Shown here: positions 1 through 8,005 of the stretch, in pieces | Position numbering within the stretch: the first letter of the stretch is position 1 | How the letters are laid out: every line of letters starts with the position of its first letter | Assembly: GCA_038209775.1 (NCBI GenBank) | Contig: JBBQXK010000008.1 | Span: forward strand, 1 to 64,000 | Source: JBBQXK01 sp038209775 | Lineage (GTDB): Bacteria; Pseudomonadota; Alphaproteobacteria; Rhodobacterales; Rhodobacteraceae | Length of the DNA stretch: 64,000 bases | Reading direction: 5' to 3' | Program-made: the position numbers and the translations under genes | Notes under the pieces: generated by a model | What the model saw: the letters and a program-made list of their open reading frames with translations, nothing else | The model's database searches: none | Told to the model about the DNA's origin: nothing

Positions 1-53
1 AGCGGGGCCGCCGGAGGCAAGGGGTCGCCCCAGCCACCCGCGGGGTCAGCGTG

Positions 54-1748
54 TCACGCCCCCGACCCCGTGTAGTGGTGGTGTTCGAACGAGGGGTGCA
101 TCTCGACGTTCACGCCTTCGCGGGCATGGCGGAACAGCGACCGCCAGAACGGGTTGATGATGTAGCCTTCGCTTTGCAGGATCGTCTCCAGCGTGACCAT
201 CACCTCACGACGCGCGTCGGCATCGGCCAGCGACAGCGCCTTGGTCATCGCCGCATCGAACTCGGGGATGGCCATGCCGGTTTCATTCCACGACCCGGTC
301 GAGACATAGGCGAAGGACATGTTCTGCACCGCCAGCGGGCGGTGGTTCCAGGTGGTGGACGAGAACGGATACTTCTGCCAGTCGTTCCAGAACGTCGATC
401 CCGGCATGACGGTATGCTTGATTTTCATACCGGCGTCTTTCAACTGGGCCTGAACCGCAGCCGTCGTCGCCTGTTCCCAGCCGTCATCCAGCGAGATCAC
501 TTCGAACTCGGTGTCGGTCATGCCCGCTGCCGCCAGTGCCGGGGCCAGACCCGCAGCGTTGATGACCTGCGCGGGCAGTTTGGCATATTCCGGGTGAACC
601 GGGCAGGCGTGGTGGTTTTCCGCCGTGGTGCCAAGGTTGTTGTACCCAAGTTCCAGCACCACCGCCGGATCGACCGCAAGCTGGATCGCCTGACGCAGCG
701 CCTTGTCCTTGTAGAGGTCCGACGACGCCGAGTTCATCCGCACGACGATGGTCGATGCGGTCACCGCCTCCAGTTTGGTCCAGCCAAGCGCGTCCATCTG
801 TTCGATGAAGTCGCCGACCGATTCGTAGTTGGTGTCGATCTCGTCCGAACCGGCCAGGGCCAGCATGGCGGACGGGTCGGTGCCAAAGTCGATGTAATGG
901 ATCTCGTCCAGGGGTGCCGTGCCGCCCCACCATGTGTGGCCTTCGGCGCGTACCAGGATTGCACGCTCGCCCACTGCCACTTCTTTGGGGAAATAGGGGC
1001 CGGTGCCGATCGGGTTGGTCGACGGATCCTGACCGTCGGTCAGGCTGGAATGGACGACGGCGGCCGGATAGTCGGACACGTTCGGGACAACCGCCACGTC
1101 CGAGGCCGATAGCATCAGCTTGACCGTCATGTCATCAACCTTGACGACAGCCCCGTCGCGCAGCTTGCTGACCATCTTCGGCGTGCCGTCTTCGTTGGTG
1201 GCGGCAGTGCCATCGGCATTGGTCACGGCAACCATCTCGGACAGACCGGGGAAGCGCGACGCCATCGCGTTGCCTTCGGCAGCGCCATCGGTCCAGCGGG
1301 CAAAGTTGCGCACCACATCATCGGCGGTGAACGCATCGCCGTTGTTCCAGGTCACGCCAGGGCGGACCTTCAGCGTGTATTCGGTGGCGTCGCCGTTCGC
1401 TTCCCAGCTTTCCAGCAGCCGGCCTTCAAAACTGCCGTCGGCGTTGTACTGGATCAGATACTCCAGCCAGCCGCGATAGATGTTGGCGATCTGCGGCCAG
1501 TCGGCCAGACGCGGGTCCTTGGCGCCCTTCACTTCCATGGCGCAGCGGACAATGCCGCCGACCTTGGCCTCTTGCGCGCGGACAGGTGCGGCAAGGCCAA
1601 GCATCCCATAAGCGGCGGCGGCGGACACACCCAGAGCGGTGGTGCGGGTCAGAAACTCGCGACGGTCCATCAGGCCCGCGCGGTGTTCGCGGGCAAACAT
1701 CGCGGCGGCGGGGTGGATCGGCCCGTGAATCGGGGTCTGGTCGGTCAT
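54..1748 (-). CDS. ABC transporter solute-binding protein, oligopeptide/dipeptide (SBP_bac_5) type, Tat-exported
   Basis: 564 aa. The protein resembles the DppA/OppA family, periplasmic binding proteins that deliver peptides or other small solutes to a Dpp-type permease. Residues 28-37 (DRREFLTRTT) followed by an Ala-rich hydrophobic stretch and VRA-QE near residue 58 form a twin-arginine signal, so export in folded form is likely. The ATG at 1748 is chosen over in-frame upstream ATGs because AGGGAGA lies just before it and the upstream extension does not look like protein. Permease and ATPase genes would be expected further downstream on the minus strand, outside the window. An AraC regulator sits directly upstream and perfect 9-bp direct repeats lie in between. 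The true ligand cannot be told from sequence; the family call is firm. Confidence 0.9.
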   Translation of the reverse strand: MTDQTPIHGPIHPAAAMFAREHRAGLMDRREFLTRTTALGVSAAAAYGMLGLAAPVRAQEAKVGGIVRCAMEVKGAKDPRLADWPQIANIYRGWLEYLIQYNADGSFEGRLLESWEANGDATEYTLKVRPGVTWNNGDAFTADDVVRNFARWTDGAAEGNAMASRFPGLSEMVAVTNADGTAATNEDGTPKMVSKLRDGAVVKVDDMTVKLMLSASDVAVVPNVSDYPAAVVHSSLTDGQDPSTNPIGTGPYFPKEVAVGERAILVRAEGHTWWGGTAPLDEIHYIDFGTDPSAMLALAGSDEIDTNYESVGDFIEQMDALGWTKLEAVTASTIVVRMNSASSDLYKDKALRQAIQLAVDPAVVLELGYNNLGTTAENHHACPVHPEYAKLPAQVINAAGLAPALAAAGMTDTEFEVISLDDGWEQATTAAVQAQLKDAGMKIKHTVMPGSTFWNDWQKYPFSSTTWNHRPLAVQNMSFAYVSTGSWNETGMAIPEFDAAMTKALSLADADARREVMVTLETILQSEGYIINPFWRSLFRHAREGVNVEMHPSFEHHHYTGSGA

Positions 1749-1936
1749 CGTCGTCTCCCTGTCGTGTCGGGGCCCGGCGCGAACGGCTGGCGTGCCGACG
1801 GATTGTTCTTTGCGGCGTTCCTCGGGGCCTTGGCAACGCCGCACGTGGCGATGACCCGCAGCCCGGGACGCATGTGCATTGCGCATGGTTTTTTCCGTGG
1901 CGTCAATCGCCGCTTTCGCCCATTGAAGGTCGATTT

Positions 1937-1976
1937 GCGACATAAAGACGGAATCCAATGTTTGAAAGCGACATAA
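1937..1976 (-). promoter_or_regulatory. Direct repeats, candidate AraC-family operator
   Basis: Two perfect copies of GCGACATAA start at 1937 and 1968, 31 bp apart (about three helical turns). They lie between the AraC-type gene and the transporter gene, 190-230 bp upstream of the transporter start codon. AraC-family dimers commonly bind direct repeats spaced by whole helical turns, so this is a plausible site for the neighbouring regulator. Binding is inferred, not shown. Confidence 0.45.
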
Positions 1977-1997
1977 GTGACTGGCGCGTGATCGCGC

Positions 1998-2801
1998 TCA
2001 CGGTGCGCGGCGAAACGCCGAGGGGGATTTGCCGGTACGGTTGTGGAAGGCGCGGGTAAAATAGGCGGCCGAGGTGAACCCCAGACTGCCCGCGATCTGC
2101 CAGACCGGCAGGTCGGTTTCCGCCAGAAGCCGCCGCGCCTCAAAGATCAGGCGGTCGTGCAAAAGCGCCGAGGCCGGCTTGCCCGACGCCTGCCGGCAGC
2201 AGCGCGTCAGGTGCGTGGGGGTGACCCCCAAAGCCTGCGCGAAATCGCCCACCCCCATCCCCGACCGGAAATCCCGCTCCAACAGCGCCGCATAGCGCGC
2301 AACCAGCCGCCGCGCCGCATCGGGGGGTGCGATGTCACCCGCCGCGCGTTCGATCTGGCGCTCCAGCCAGACCCCCAACAGGCCCATGTAATGCCGCACC
2401 GCCCGGTCCGCCCCCGGACTGTTCGATGCGACCTCTCGCCCGATGGTGTCGAGCGTCACGTTGATTTCCTGCTGCGCATGGGTTTCACGGATGCGCAGGT
2501 GCTGGGGTTCCTTCGGCAGGGTCACCGACGTGCCCCGGCCAAAGAAAACGGCGGTACCGAACACCTGTGCGCCAACCTCGAACCCGTGCATGACGCCGGG
2601 TGGCACGAAGATCGCGTTGTTCGCCGTATAGCCGCGTGTCGCCCCGGACACGGTCACACGGCCCTGGCCCTTGGTGAACCACAACAAAAGCGGCTCCGAG
2701 ATCGATCGCATCGCCTCGACACGCCAGCGGCCGCCTGCGGCAAGGCGCGGAATGGCGACCAGCCGCATGGGGGTCGGGGCCGTAAGATCCTGCATGGGCA
2801 T
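1998..2801 (-). CDS. AraC-family transcriptional regulator
   Basis: 267 aa. The N-terminal ~130 residues look like a cupin-type effector domain (FVPPGVMHGFEVG). The C-terminal ~100 residues carry the paired helix-turn-helix of AraC proteins, with ALGVTPTHLTRCCRQASG and the second helix region IAGSLGFTSAAYFTRAFHNRTG followed by SPSAFR. AAGG precedes the ATG at 2801; a second ATG two codons later is possible. It is transcribed in the same direction as the downstream transporter gene and is its likely regulator. The ligand is unknown. Confidence 0.88.
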   Translation of the reverse strand: MPMQDLTAPTPMRLVAIPRLAAGGRWRVEAMRSISEPLLLWFTKGQGRVTVSGATRGYTANNAIFVPPGVMHGFEVGAQVFGTAVFFGRGTSVTLPKEPQHLRIRETHAQQEINVTLDTIGREVASNSPGADRAVRHYMGLLGVWLERQIERAAGDIAPPDAARRLVARYAALLERDFRSGMGVGDFAQALGVTPTHLTRCCRQASGKPASALLHDRLIFEARRLLAETDLPVWQIAGSLGFTSAAYFTRAFHNRTGKSPSAFRRAP

Positions 2802-2918
2802 TGCACCTTGAGGAAGAGTCGCAAGTTGACAGATAACCAGCCCTTGGCGGCAGACCCAAGCGAAAAGATGACGGCGCCGTGAACTTCGCGCGGCACTTTG
2901 CCCATGGATCGGCGGGTG

Positions 2919-3782
2919 TCAGCCGGAAATGACCGTTTGCCAGCCCCCCATCCTCCCACGGAACCAGGTGCGCTGACGCTTGGCATACTGACGCGTGGCG
3001 GCCTTGGCGGCCTCGGTCGCCTGCGGCAAGGACATCTCGCCCCGCAGATGCGCCACCAGTTCCGGTGCACCGATGGCCCTCGACCATGGCGCACCCGGTT
3101 GCCAATGGGGCAGGGCGGCGCGCACCTCATCCAGCGCGCCCGCCGCCAGCATCGCATCGAAACGCCGGTCAATCCGCCGGGCAAGGGTGTCACGGTCGGG
3201 CATCACCAGCAGCGCCTCGGCCCCGGACTCTGGCAACAGCGGCACCGTTGCGTCGCGCTGCCATTCGGCCAGCCCCCGACCCGTGGCGCGCAGCACCTCC
3301 CAGGCGCGCTGCACCCGCATGCGGTTGGCCCGGTCGATGCCCGCCGCCGTCGCTGGATCGACCCCGGCCAGCAACACCCCGATGCCGCCGCCCGCAAGCA
3401 GCGCATCCGCTTCGGCCCGCACCTCGGGTGGAATGGGGGGTATCGGGGCCAGCCCCTGCGTCAGCGCCGACAGATAAAGCCCGGTCCCGCCGACGATCAC
3501 CACCGGGCGGTCCAGGAGCGGCGCCACCTCGCGCAGCCAGTGCCCGACCGAATAGTCCGCCCCCCGCGCCACATGACCGTACAGCGCATGGGGCAACGCA
3601 GCCTCTTCGCTGGCCGAGGGACGCGCCGTCAGGATGCGCCAGTCACCATGCACCTGCAGCGCATCCGCATTCACGATCACCCGCCCGTCACGGGCGGCAA
3701 GGTCCGCAGCCAGCGCCGACTTGCCCGACGCCGTAGGCCCCGCGATCAGCACCGGACGCGTCCGTGAAATCCCCGCCAGCAT
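2919..3782 (-). CDS. miaA: tRNA dimethylallyltransferase MiaA
   Basis: 287 aa. MiaA transfers a dimethylallyl group from DMAPP to N6 of A37 in tRNAs reading UNN codons. The P-loop GPTASGKS is at residues 15-22, followed by DLAARDGRVIVNADALQVHGDW (a slightly diverged version of the usual DS.Q.Y segment), and IVGGTGLYLSAL is the family's central motif. The length is near the usual ~300. The C-terminus (QYAKRQRTWFR) is also typical. The gene diverges from pyrH with an 87-bp gap. Confidence 0.95.
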   Translation of the reverse strand: MLAGISRTRPVLIAGPTASGKSALAADLAARDGRVIVNADALQVHGDWRILTARPSASEEAALPHALYGHVARGADYSVGHWLREVAPLLDRPVVIVGGTGLYLSALTQGLAPIPPIPPEVRAEADALLAGGGIGVLLAGVDPATAAGIDRANRMRVQRAWEVLRATGRGLAEWQRDATVPLLPESGAEALLVMPDRDTLARRIDRRFDAMLAAGALDEVRAALPHWQPGAPWSRAIGAPELVAHLRGEMSLPQATEAAKAATRQYAKRQRTWFRGRMGGWQTVISG

Positions 3783-3869
3783 CTGCCCCGAACCCCGGTT
3801 GTACCCGCCCGCGTTTTCCCATATTTTGCGCAGCAGTCAAACTGGAACACAAAAGACGGGATCGCCCTC

Positions 3870-4628
3870 ATGTCAGACACCCCCCCCGATCCTGCCACGA
3901 CTTATGCCCGCGTGATGCTGAAAATCTCGGGCGAGGCGCTGATGGGCGATCAGGGATATGGACTGCACCCCCCCACCGTGGCCCGCATCGCGCAAGAGGT
4001 GAAGTCGGTTCACGACATGGGCGTCGAGATCTGCATGGTGATCGGCGGCGGCAACATCTTTCGCGGCCTGCAAGGCTCGGCGCAGGGGATGGAGCGGACG
4101 ACGGCGGACTATATGGGCATGCTTGCCACCGTGATGAACGCGCTGGCGATGCAGGCAATGCTCGAATCGCTGGGCGTGTTCACGCGGGTGATCAGCGCCA
4201 TCCCGATGGATCAGGTGTGCGAGCCCTATATCCGCCGCCGCGCCGTGCGCCACCTTGAGAAAAAGCGCGTCTGCATCTTTGCCGCGGGCACCGGGAACCC
4301 GTACTTTACCACCGACACTGCCGCCACCCTGCGCGCCAACGAGATGGCCTGTCAGGTGATCTTCAAGGGCACCAAGGTGGACGGAGTCTATGACAAGGAC
4401 CCCAAGAAGCACGCCGATGCCAAACGCTATGACAACGTGAGCTATGATGAGGTGCTTCAGAAGAACCTTGGCGTGATGGACGCCAGTGCCATTGCGCTGG
4501 CCCGCGACAACAACCTGCCGATCATCGTGTTCTCGCTGGACGAACCGGGCGGATTCCGGGGGATTCTGGCGGGGCAGGGCACCTATACCCGGGTGGGAGG
4601 CAAGGATACGAAAGCGGCGCGCGGTTGA
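3870..4628 (+). CDS. pyrH: UMP kinase
   Basis: 252 aa. PyrH phosphorylates UMP to UDP in pyrimidine nucleotide synthesis. The amino-acid-kinase fold is visible: LKISGEALMG near residue 15, VIGGGNIFRG, DYMGMLATVMNALA, and the C-terminal FKGTKVDGVYDKDPKK and ASAIALARDNNLPIIVF. The length fits the bacterial family (about 240). In most relatives frr follows at once; here a toxin-antitoxin pair lies between the two genes. Confidence 0.96.
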   Translation: MSDTPPDPATTYARVMLKISGEALMGDQGYGLHPPTVARIAQEVKSVHDMGVEICMVIGGGNIFRGLQGSAQGMERTTADYMGMLATVMNALAMQAMLESLGVFTRVISAIPMDQVCEPYIRRRAVRHLEKKRVCIFAAGTGNPYFTTDTAATLRANEMACQVIFKGTKVDGVYDKDPKKHADAKRYDNVSYDEVLQKNLGVMDASAIALARDNNLPIIVFSLDEPGGFRGILAGQGTYTRVGGKDTKAARG

Positions 4629-4671
4629 CATGATCGCTGTCAGGTGACATCTTTATTGGTGACGTGTGTCA
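4625..4671 (+). promoter_or_regulatory. Cluster of TGWCA half-sites upstream of the antitoxin gene (candidate autoregulatory operator)
   Basis: In 47 bp there are half-sites TGACA at 4626, TGTCA at 4638, TGACA at 4645, TGAC at 4660 and TGTCA at 4667. They form dyads such as TGTCA-GG-TGACA (4638-4649) and TGAC-GTG-TGTCA. TTGACA at 4625 could also serve as a -35 element. The cluster starts at the pyrH stop codon and ends 15 bp before the antitoxin ATG. Antitoxins of Xre/RES modules usually repress their own promoter through such dyads, so autoregulation is the natural reading. Confidence 0.5.
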
Positions 4672-4685
4672 TCAGGGACTGAGCC

Positions 4686-5300
4686 ATGCGAAACGTGCCC
4701 CAACCCGCCGCCTCAAGGCCCGCCGCAGCCGTCGCGTCGGCGGGTTCCGTCAGGAAATCCGTCGTGGTCGCCCATGTTTTTGACGAGACGGCACTGCCGA
4801 TTGCGGGCAGCTCCGGACAACCCACACCGGTCCGGGGCGCGGCCACAGCCTTGACGATCACCGGGCGCGCCTTTGCTGTGCTGGGTGTGGCCTTTGACGG
4901 CGATCCCGACGATATCTCGACCCTTGCCGTGCATGACCAGATCGCGCGGGGGCTGCCCGCGCGTGCGCTGCTCGGCATCGACGCAAAGCTGGCCGTGCTG
5001 GACGCGATGGACACTATCGGCCCCGCCATCGGCATCAGTGAGCGGACCTTTCACCGCTGGAAGAAACAGCCCCCCGGCACCCCCCTTGGCCCCGAGGTCA
5101 GCGGCCGGCTGTGGAAATTCGCTGAGATTCTGGCCCGGGCGACCGATGTTCTGGGTTCGCAGACTGCCGCCGAAAACTGGTTGCAGACGCCTGCGATGGC
5201 GCTGGACCGCCGCCGCCCGATCGACCTTTTGTCGACACCCGTGGGGGTCGTGGCGGTTGAGGAGTTGCTGACCCGGATCGAGTATGGCGTCTACACGTGA
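4686..5300 (+). CDS. Antitoxin of Xre/RES type (MbcA/ParS/Xre, DUF2384)
   Basis: 204 aa. A helix-turn-helix-like segment lies around residues 105-127 (IGPAIGISERTFHRWKK). The C-terminal DUF2384-type domain runs from about residue 145 to the end (AENWLQTPAMAL..RRPIDLLSTPVGVVAVEELLTRIEYGVYT), the part that in known complexes covers the RES toxin active site. The N-terminal ~60 residues are longer and less ordered than in typical family members. The stop codon overlaps the toxin start (GTGA), the usual translational coupling. It should neutralise the next gene's product and repress the shared promoter. Confidence 0.9.
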   Translation: MRNVPQPAASRPAAAVASAGSVRKSVVVAHVFDETALPIAGSSGQPTPVRGAATALTITGRAFAVLGVAFDGDPDDISTLAVHDQIARGLPARALLGIDAKLAVLDAMDTIGPAIGISERTFHRWKKQPPGTPLGPEVSGRLWKFAEILARATDVLGSQTAAENWLQTPAMALDRRRPIDLLSTPVGVVAVEELLTRIEYGVYT

Positions 5301-5800
5301 ACAGCCTTCCACCGCCGCTTGGCAGCGGTGTGCTCCGGTTCTGGCGGCTTGACCTCGGTATTCACGCGGCGACGTGGGATAGCGGAGAGGGTAGCCGTCT
5401 GGTCGGCGGGCGATGGGGTCCCAAAGGTTTGCGGGCCGTCTATGCGTCGCTTGACCCCGCGACCGCAATTCTGGAAGTGGCCGTCCACAAAGGGTTCGAC
5501 GTCCTGGATACCACCCCGCACGTCCTGACCTGCGCAACCGTCACCGACCCCGGCACTGTCCGCATCGTCGTGCCAGACGAAATTCCGAACCCCAACTGGC
5601 TGGTGGCGGGGCGTCCGACGCTGGGCCAGCAGGCCTTTGGTGCCGCCCTGATGGCTTCGGCCCTTTTCGTTCTGATCCCCTCGGTCGTGTCGCGCCACAG
5701 CTGGAACGTCATCTTCGACCCGGACCGCGCGGCGGGGGCCTATGGCACGGCGGTTCAGGAACCCTTTGCGCTTGATCCACGCCTGACCCCGCCGACCTGA
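5297..5800 (+). CDS. RES-domain toxin (NAD-directed, MbcT-like)
   Basis: 167 aa. RES toxins act on NAD+ by phosphorolysis, hydrolysis or ADP-ribosyl transfer. The family signature is present: GGRW with Arg39, VYAS with Tyr49, AILE with Glu60, and a distal SRHSWNVIFDP segment. The GTG start overlaps the antitoxin stop by four bases. Length fits the family (about 150-170). The gene lies between pyrH and frr on the same strand, so read-through from pyrH could also express it. All the polar residues I associate with activity are present, so I see no sign of inactivation. Confidence 0.9.
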   Translation: MNSLPPPLGSGVLRFWRLDLGIHAATWDSGEGSRLVGGRWGPKGLRAVYASLDPATAILEVAVHKGFDVLDTTPHVLTCATVTDPGTVRIVVPDEIPNPNWLVAGRPTLGQQAFGAALMASALFVLIPSVVSRHSWNVIFDPDRAAGAYGTAVQEPFALDPRLTPPT

Positions 5801-5864
5801 CACCGCCCCCCTACCCATCACGCCCCACCACTGCTAGAACCACCCGCGAAGCGAGGAGGAAGCC

Positions 5865-6428
5865 ATGCCAGACGATCTCGACATCGACCTTGACGCCATC
5901 GAGCGGCGGATGGACGGCGCGATGACCAGTTTGCGCGTCGAATTCGGCAGCTTGCGCACCGGTCGCGCCAGTGCCTCGATCCTTGAGCCCATTCAGGTTG
6001 ACGCCTATGGCCAGATGACGCCGATCAACCAGTTGGGCACCGTGAACGTGCCCGAACCCCGGATGGTGGTCATCAACGTCTGGGACAAGGGCATGGTTGC
6101 CAAGGTCGAAAAGGCCATCCGCGAAAGCGGCATCGGCATCAACCCGATCACCGACGGCCCGCTGATCCGCCTGCCGATCCCCGAACTGAACGAAGAGCGT
6201 CGCCGCCAGTTGTCCAAGGTGGCCGGCACCTACGCCGAAAACGCCAAGGTCGCGATCCGCAACGTGCGGCGCGACGGGATGGACCAGATCAAAAAGGCCA
6301 AGACCGCCGGCATGGCCGAGGATGACCAGAAGATGTACGCCGACGAGGTGCAGGAACTGACCGACAAGGCCATCCTTGCCGTCGACCGGGCGCTGGAATC
6401 CAAACAGCAGGAAATCATGCAGGTCTGA
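5865..6428 (+). CDS. frr: Ribosome recycling factor
   Basis: 187 aa. RRF works with EF-G to split post-termination ribosomes. Diagnostic segments are RMDGAMTSLRVEFGSLRTGRAS near the N-terminus, NVWDKGMV, and PIPELNEERRRQLSKVAG. Length matches the family (about 185). The start has a strong AGGAGGA ribosome-binding site eight bases upstream. uppS follows after 33 bp. Confidence 0.97.
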   Translation: MPDDLDIDLDAIERRMDGAMTSLRVEFGSLRTGRASASILEPIQVDAYGQMTPINQLGTVNVPEPRMVVINVWDKGMVAKVEKAIRESGIGINPITDGPLIRLPIPELNEERRRQLSKVAGTYAENAKVAIRNVRRDGMDQIKKAKTAGMAEDDQKMYADEVQELTDKAILAVDRALESKQQEIMQV

Positions 6429-6461
6429 CCGGCCACGCCACTGCACGGGAAAGGCCTGCCC

Positions 6462-7187
6462 TTGGCTGCCAAAGACCAACCCCTTCGCCATGCCGACCAC
6501 GTCGCCATCATCATGGATGGCAACGGTCGCTGGGCCACGCAACGCGGCTGGCCGCGTCTGGTCGGCCACCGCCGCGGGGCCGAGCGGGTACAGCAGATCG
6601 TCCGCTGCGCCCCCGATCTTGGGATCAAGTGGCTGACGATCTATGCGTTTTCGACCGAGAACTGGAAGCGGTCCACCGAAGAGGTGCTGGGCCTCATGTC
6701 GATCTTTGCCCGCTATATCCAGCGCGAGGCTGACCGGCTGGCGGCCGAGGGTGTGCGGATGCGCTTCATCGGCGACCGCACAAGGCTTGACCCCAAGCTG
6801 CAACGCCTGATGGCGGGGATCGAGGCGCGGACGGCGGGCCTGACGCGGCTGAACCTGACGGTCGCGATCAACTACGGCGGCCGTGACGAGATATTGCGCG
6901 CCGTGCGGGCCGTGGCGCGTGAGGCCGCCGACGGGCGGCTGGACCCTGCCGATCTGACCGACGCCGCCCTGTCGGGCTGGCTGGATACGGCGGGCCTGCC
7001 CGACCCCGATCTGGTGATCCGCACCAGCGGTGAGACGCGCACCTCAAACTTCCTGCCCTGGCAGTCGGCCTATGCCGAATACGAATTCACCGAAACCCTC
7101 TGGCCCGACTTCACCCAAGCCGAGCTTGCCGCCATCCTTGACCGCTTTGCCGCCCGCGACCGGCGCTTTGGCGGGGTGGCGCGGTGA
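6462..7187 (+). CDS. uppS: Isoprenyl transferase (undecaprenyl diphosphate synthase)
   Basis: 241 aa. UppS elongates farnesyl diphosphate with IPP to the C55 lipid carrier for peptidoglycan and LPS assembly. The catalytic IIMDGNGRWA motif (Asp19) is near the N-terminus, followed by GHRRGAERV, YAFSTENWKR and the C-terminal PDLVIRTSGETRTSNFLPWQSAYAEY. The start is TTG at 6462, supported by AAAGG seven bases upstream and by the position of the motif. The stop overlaps the cdsA start (GTGA). Confidence 0.95.
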   Translation: MAAKDQPLRHADHVAIIMDGNGRWATQRGWPRLVGHRRGAERVQQIVRCAPDLGIKWLTIYAFSTENWKRSTEEVLGLMSIFARYIQREADRLAAEGVRMRFIGDRTRLDPKLQRLMAGIEARTAGLTRLNLTVAINYGGRDEILRAVRAVAREAADGRLDPADLTDAALSGWLDTAGLPDPDLVIRTSGETRTSNFLPWQSAYAEYEFTETLWPDFTQAELAAILDRFAARDRRFGGVAR

Positions 7188-8002
7188 GTGTGCCCGCCCG
7201 CTGGCACGACCTGCGCACCCGGCTTTTGTCGGCGGCGGTGATGATCGGAGTGGGCGCGGTTGAACTCTGGCTGGGCGGGCCGACCTTTGCCGCACTGGTG
7301 ATCGTGCTGACGGCGGGGATGGTGTGGGAGGTTGCGCGGATCACTGCCCCCGCGCACCGCGAGAACGCCGTGGCCCTGGGTCTGATCGCCGGGGCTGCGC
7401 TGCTGCTGGCCTTCACCAGCCGCGCCGAACTGGCAGCGGCGTTCCTGATGGCACCGGCCCTTGCCGTGGCCCTGACACCCCGGCGCGACCGCAGGCTGGC
7501 GGCGGGATGGGCGGCGGCGGTGATGGTGGCGGGCTATGGCCTTGTCACGCTGCGCGAGGCGGGCGGCACCGAGGCGGTGCTGTGGCTGATACTGGTGGTC
7601 GTGGTGTCGGACGTGATGGGGTACTTTGTGGGGCGTACCGTTGGCGGTCCGAAATTCTGGCCCAGCCTCAGCCCCAAGAAAACATGGTCGGGCACGGTTG
7701 CAGGCTGGGTCGGCGGCATTGCCGTGGCGGTGGGCTTTGTGGTGGCGGGGCATGCGTCGTGGTGGCTGGTCGTTCTGTCGCCGCTGGTGGCGCTGGCGGG
7801 CCAGATGGGCGACATCGCTGAAAGCTGGCTGAAACGCCGCGCCGGGGTCAAGGATTCGTCGCGCCTGATCCCCGGGCATGGCGGGCTTCTGGACCGGTTC
7901 GATGCGCTGACCGGCGCGGCGGTGTCGGTGATGGCGCTGGGGCTGTTCCTGAACCTGCCCTTGCCGGAACCCGCACCCTTTGCCACGGTAGCGGAGCCCT
8001 GA
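7184..8002 (+). CDS. cdsA: Phosphatidate cytidylyltransferase
   Basis: 272 aa. CdsA makes CDP-diacylglycerol from CTP and phosphatidate at the inner membrane. Several hydrophobic spans are evident, and the C-terminal family signature SWLKRRAGVKDSSRLIPGH, followed by GG and LLDR, is intact. LSPKKTWSGTVAGW is also typical. The GTG start overlaps the uppS stop, indicating coupling. dxr follows after 3 bp. Confidence 0.95.
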   Translation: MSVPARWHDLRTRLLSAAVMIGVGAVELWLGGPTFAALVIVLTAGMVWEVARITAPAHRENAVALGLIAGAALLLAFTSRAELAAAFLMAPALAVALTPRRDRRLAAGWAAAVMVAGYGLVTLREAGGTEAVLWLILVVVVSDVMGYFVGRTVGGPKFWPSLSPKKTWSGTVAGWVGGIAVAVGFVVAGHASWWLVVLSPLVALAGQMGDIAESWLKRRAGVKDSSRLIPGHGGLLDRFDALTGAAVSVMALGLFLNLPLPEPAPFATVAEP

Positions 8003-8005
8003 CCC

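Noticed and set aside
1..53. Left window edge
   Set aside because: Too short to show a gene; a transporter permease might start here, but nothing supports it in these bases.
51..1112. Plus-strand frame opposite the ABC solute-binding protein gene
   Set aside because: Sequence rich in Arg/His/Gly and opposite a well-recognised gene; not a protein.
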